A stretch of DNA of 64,000 nucleotides from Caprimulgus europaeus (Eukaryota; Chordata; Aves; Caprimulgiformes; Caprimulgidae). The stretch is from contig OU015526.1 of the NCBI GenBank assembly GCA_907165065.1, positions 72,415,223-72,479,222 of the forward strand. The letters run 5' to 3'. The notes under the pieces were generated by a model that did no database searches, had not been told where the DNA came from, and was given only the letters and a program-made list of their open reading frames with translations. Shown in pieces: positions 62,548 to 64,000 of the stretch (position 1 is the stretch's first letter; each line of letters opens with the position of its first letter). The translations under genes were made by a program, and so were the position numbers.

Positions 62548-63387
62548 ATGCATTGTGCATCTGTTTCTGGATGCCCCCTTCCTCCAACTGGTAAAATGGA
62601 GGAAAAGATTACTCGGGCACCAATATTTTTCACTCGCACCCCCAGGGTTTTATAGTCTTCCTTGATTTTGACCAGGTTCTGGCTTGCAGTGTCATTCATT
62701 CTGTGCCCACACTAAAGAGCAACAGTGGATACTAATCTGAGCTCTTGACAAGTTGTGGCACCCTCTCAGCAATATCTCATATCTTGGCTCCTGGTAGGCA
62801 GCATACTTCTCGTGGCTCCCTGTCAGGTCAGCAAATCAGTGCCTCAATGCCCTTTAAGAGTCACCCACTACAAGCACTTGCTGTTTCTTTTTACAGTGTC
62901 CGTTGTGGGCTGTTGCAACAGTTTCTCCTTACAGACCTTGCTCATGGGTGTCTATAGCCATTAAAGCTTCATATCTTTTTTCAGTTCTAATGTCAGAGGA
63001 TGGAGACTGGAGTGGAGTCCTGCTTTTGTGAGTCACCAGGGTCCAAGGTAGCTCATTCTCAGTGGTGTTTGCTGCAGGAGTGGCGTTTGCTGCAGGAGCA
63101 TGCTTATGAAACCACCTATCTAGCTCTGTCTTGGCTCCTCTAATACTGCATAGTCTTTTAACTGTTTCCTGCAGTTCAGCCACCTGACATAACAGATCAC
63201 TGACCTGTGCGCACCTTACACAGGTACTTACCTTTTCACCAGGAGAAGGGCCTGAGCACTCACTACAGCCTACTGCCTGTACTTACATCTCCTTCCTTAC
63301 CAGTTCTATCTGGGTGGATGTGTCAGCCCTCTCAGGAGCTTCCACTGCAGGAACTCTGGTTTTGGCTCTGAGGTGAGTACCCACCAT
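62548..63387 (-). pseudogene. CR1 ORF1 relic: CxxC/coiled coil and damaged esterase
   Basis: The ATG at 63387-63385 corresponds to the ATG at 7062 in the plus-strand copy, followed in both by a THLRAKT segment. A TAA about 100 bp downstream interrupts the frame. It then reads TCVRCAQVSDLLCQVAELQE (a CxxC motif followed by a coiled coil), SIRGAKTELDRWF and LVTHKSRTPLQS, down to a stop near 62929. The esterase GDS block is visible at 62857-62865 but a base loss places a stop right after it. The GTND block (about 62708-62725) carries an extra AATG. The last block with Asp and His was removed by the deletion at 62547. It is more decayed than the copy at 7062-8053. Confidence 0.85.
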
Positions 63388-63690
63388 TTTGTCAGAGAGC
63401 TAGACCACTTCCCTGGGCTGCAGACCTACAAGCAGGTTGCAGCACCCTTCCTGCATGCCCTTCCTCGCAAACAGCTATGCCCTTTCTAATGTGCTTTGCC
63501 CTGTTTATGTCGCTCCTGTCCGCTGGCGCTCTCACTTAAATCTCCCGCACTTGCTCCTGGCAATGCGCAAGCCATGTCAGCCTCCTCCTAGAGCTGCTAC
63601 CTCCTGCTGGGTCCCTCTGCTCGTCCTCCTCAGGTTTCCCTGGATCTGGGAACCCCCGTCTGCCTCAATCTAGCACACTCAGCCACAGAA
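63388..63690 (-). promoter_or_regulatory. CR1 5' UTR and putative internal promoter
   Basis: A GC-rich leader, with CpGs partly decayed to TG/CA. Its GCATTGCCAGGAGCAA and GATTTAAGTGAGAGCGCC segments (minus strand) align with GCGTTGCCAGGGGCAA and CATTTAAACGGGCCCC in the copy at 6745. Promoter activity is inferred from family knowledge. Confidence 0.6.
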
Positions 63691-64000
63691 CTTACCATTG
63701 CTGCCACTGGGCTCCTAGATGACTGAGAGTAAATTATATGAATAAAGACAAACTAAGAGTAATGAAAGTAGCAAAGAGCAACCTCTTCAGTAATTACAGC
63801 TGCTACTAATGTCTGAAAAAGTCAAGGGGATTTTTTTTGGGGAGGGGTACTATAGAAAGAATAGAAATAATCCCTTCATGAAAAATATTAATGGCATTGT
63901 CCAGTTTATCAGAGAAAAATAAAAGTATCTATTCGTTACAGAACATTGATAAAGAGTATGTATTTTATTAACAATAGCTTAGAATTTTTCTAAATAAACA
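63691..64000. other. AT-rich unique DNA, no gene seen
   Basis: Flanking sequence beyond the 5' end of the minus-strand CR1. A T8/G-rich patch near 63831-63847. Nothing recognisable. Confidence 0.5.

Larger units (their letters stand above)
61504..63690 (-). mobile_element. CR1 retrotransposon, 5'-complete, three internal deletions
   Basis: Read on the minus strand from 63690: a GC-rich 5' UTR, an ORF1 N-terminus with CxxC and coiled coil, a damaged esterase, a jump (near 62547) into the ORF2 endonuclease, a second jump (near 62200) to the RT GVPQGS region, and a third jump (near 61690) to the ORF2 C-terminal end and 3' UTR. The 5' region and ORF1 match the plus-strand copy at 6745-9480, which supports a 5'-complete insertion. 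The octamer end is decayed (TGTAGAATGG). The third deletion is about 0.3 kb, judged against the other copies in the window. Confidence 0.9.

Noticed and set aside
1-64000. CRISPR arrays, bacterial operons, tRNA or rRNA genes
   Set aside because: No direct-repeat/spacer arrays, tRNA-like promoter boxes with cloverleaf potential, or rRNA segments were recognised. The content is that of a vertebrate genome.

Overview
The window looks like non-coding DNA from a bird. It is AT-rich and gene-empty, with no exon, RNA gene, operon or CRISPR array that I can support. The main diagnostic is a set of CR1-type non-LTR retrotransposons whose 3' ends finish in the ATTCTRTG octamer typical of avian CR1. There are also endogenous-retrovirus LTRs whose 3' ends resemble avian ERVL-type LTRs. 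I cannot name the species, chromosome or host gene. The stretch could be intergenic or a large intron.

Layout: 1-6.7 kb is unique AT-rich DNA with a 31-nt A run and two near-perfect 14-bp-arm hairpins. 6.745-9.48 kb holds a plus-strand CR1 with its own CpG-rich 5' region, ORF1 (coiled coil plus SGNH esterase) and the 3' half of ORF2, but lacking the endonuclease and early RT. 10.2-11.12 kb is a plus-strand LTR. 13.2-14.78 kb is a 5'-truncated plus-strand CR1 (RT). 15.5-16.0 kb is a GC-rich segment of unknown origin with a TATA box. 20.3-20.63 kb is an old LTR 3' part. 21.868-22.527 kb is a solo LTR with a perfect 5-bp target-site duplication. 30.19-30.48 kb is a very decayed CR1 remnant.

The region 30.9-45.3 kb is largely repeat-free, apart from a possible minus-strand LTR near 43.3-43.7 kb. 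From 45 kb on most CR1 pieces are on the minus strand: 45.35-45.74, 51.49-52.05 (with an intact 147-codon ORF2 C-terminus), 52.6-52.79, and 61.5-63.69 kb. The last reaches a 5' region like that of the 6.7-kb copy but has three internal deletions. One small plus-strand piece lies at 48.62-48.89 kb.

The coding relics belong to a single system, CR1 retrotransposition: ORF1 with a CxxC/coiled-coil segment and an SGNH esterase, and ORF2 with endonuclease and reverse transcriptase. Every long copy is broken by deletions, frameshifts and stops, so none appears autonomous. The most interesting observations are the two 5'-complete but internally deleted CR1 copies with different breakpoints, the readable esterase signature, the clean solo LTR, and a few CpG- or motif-retaining unique segments that could be conserved non-coding elements. 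I found no convincing new biological system.
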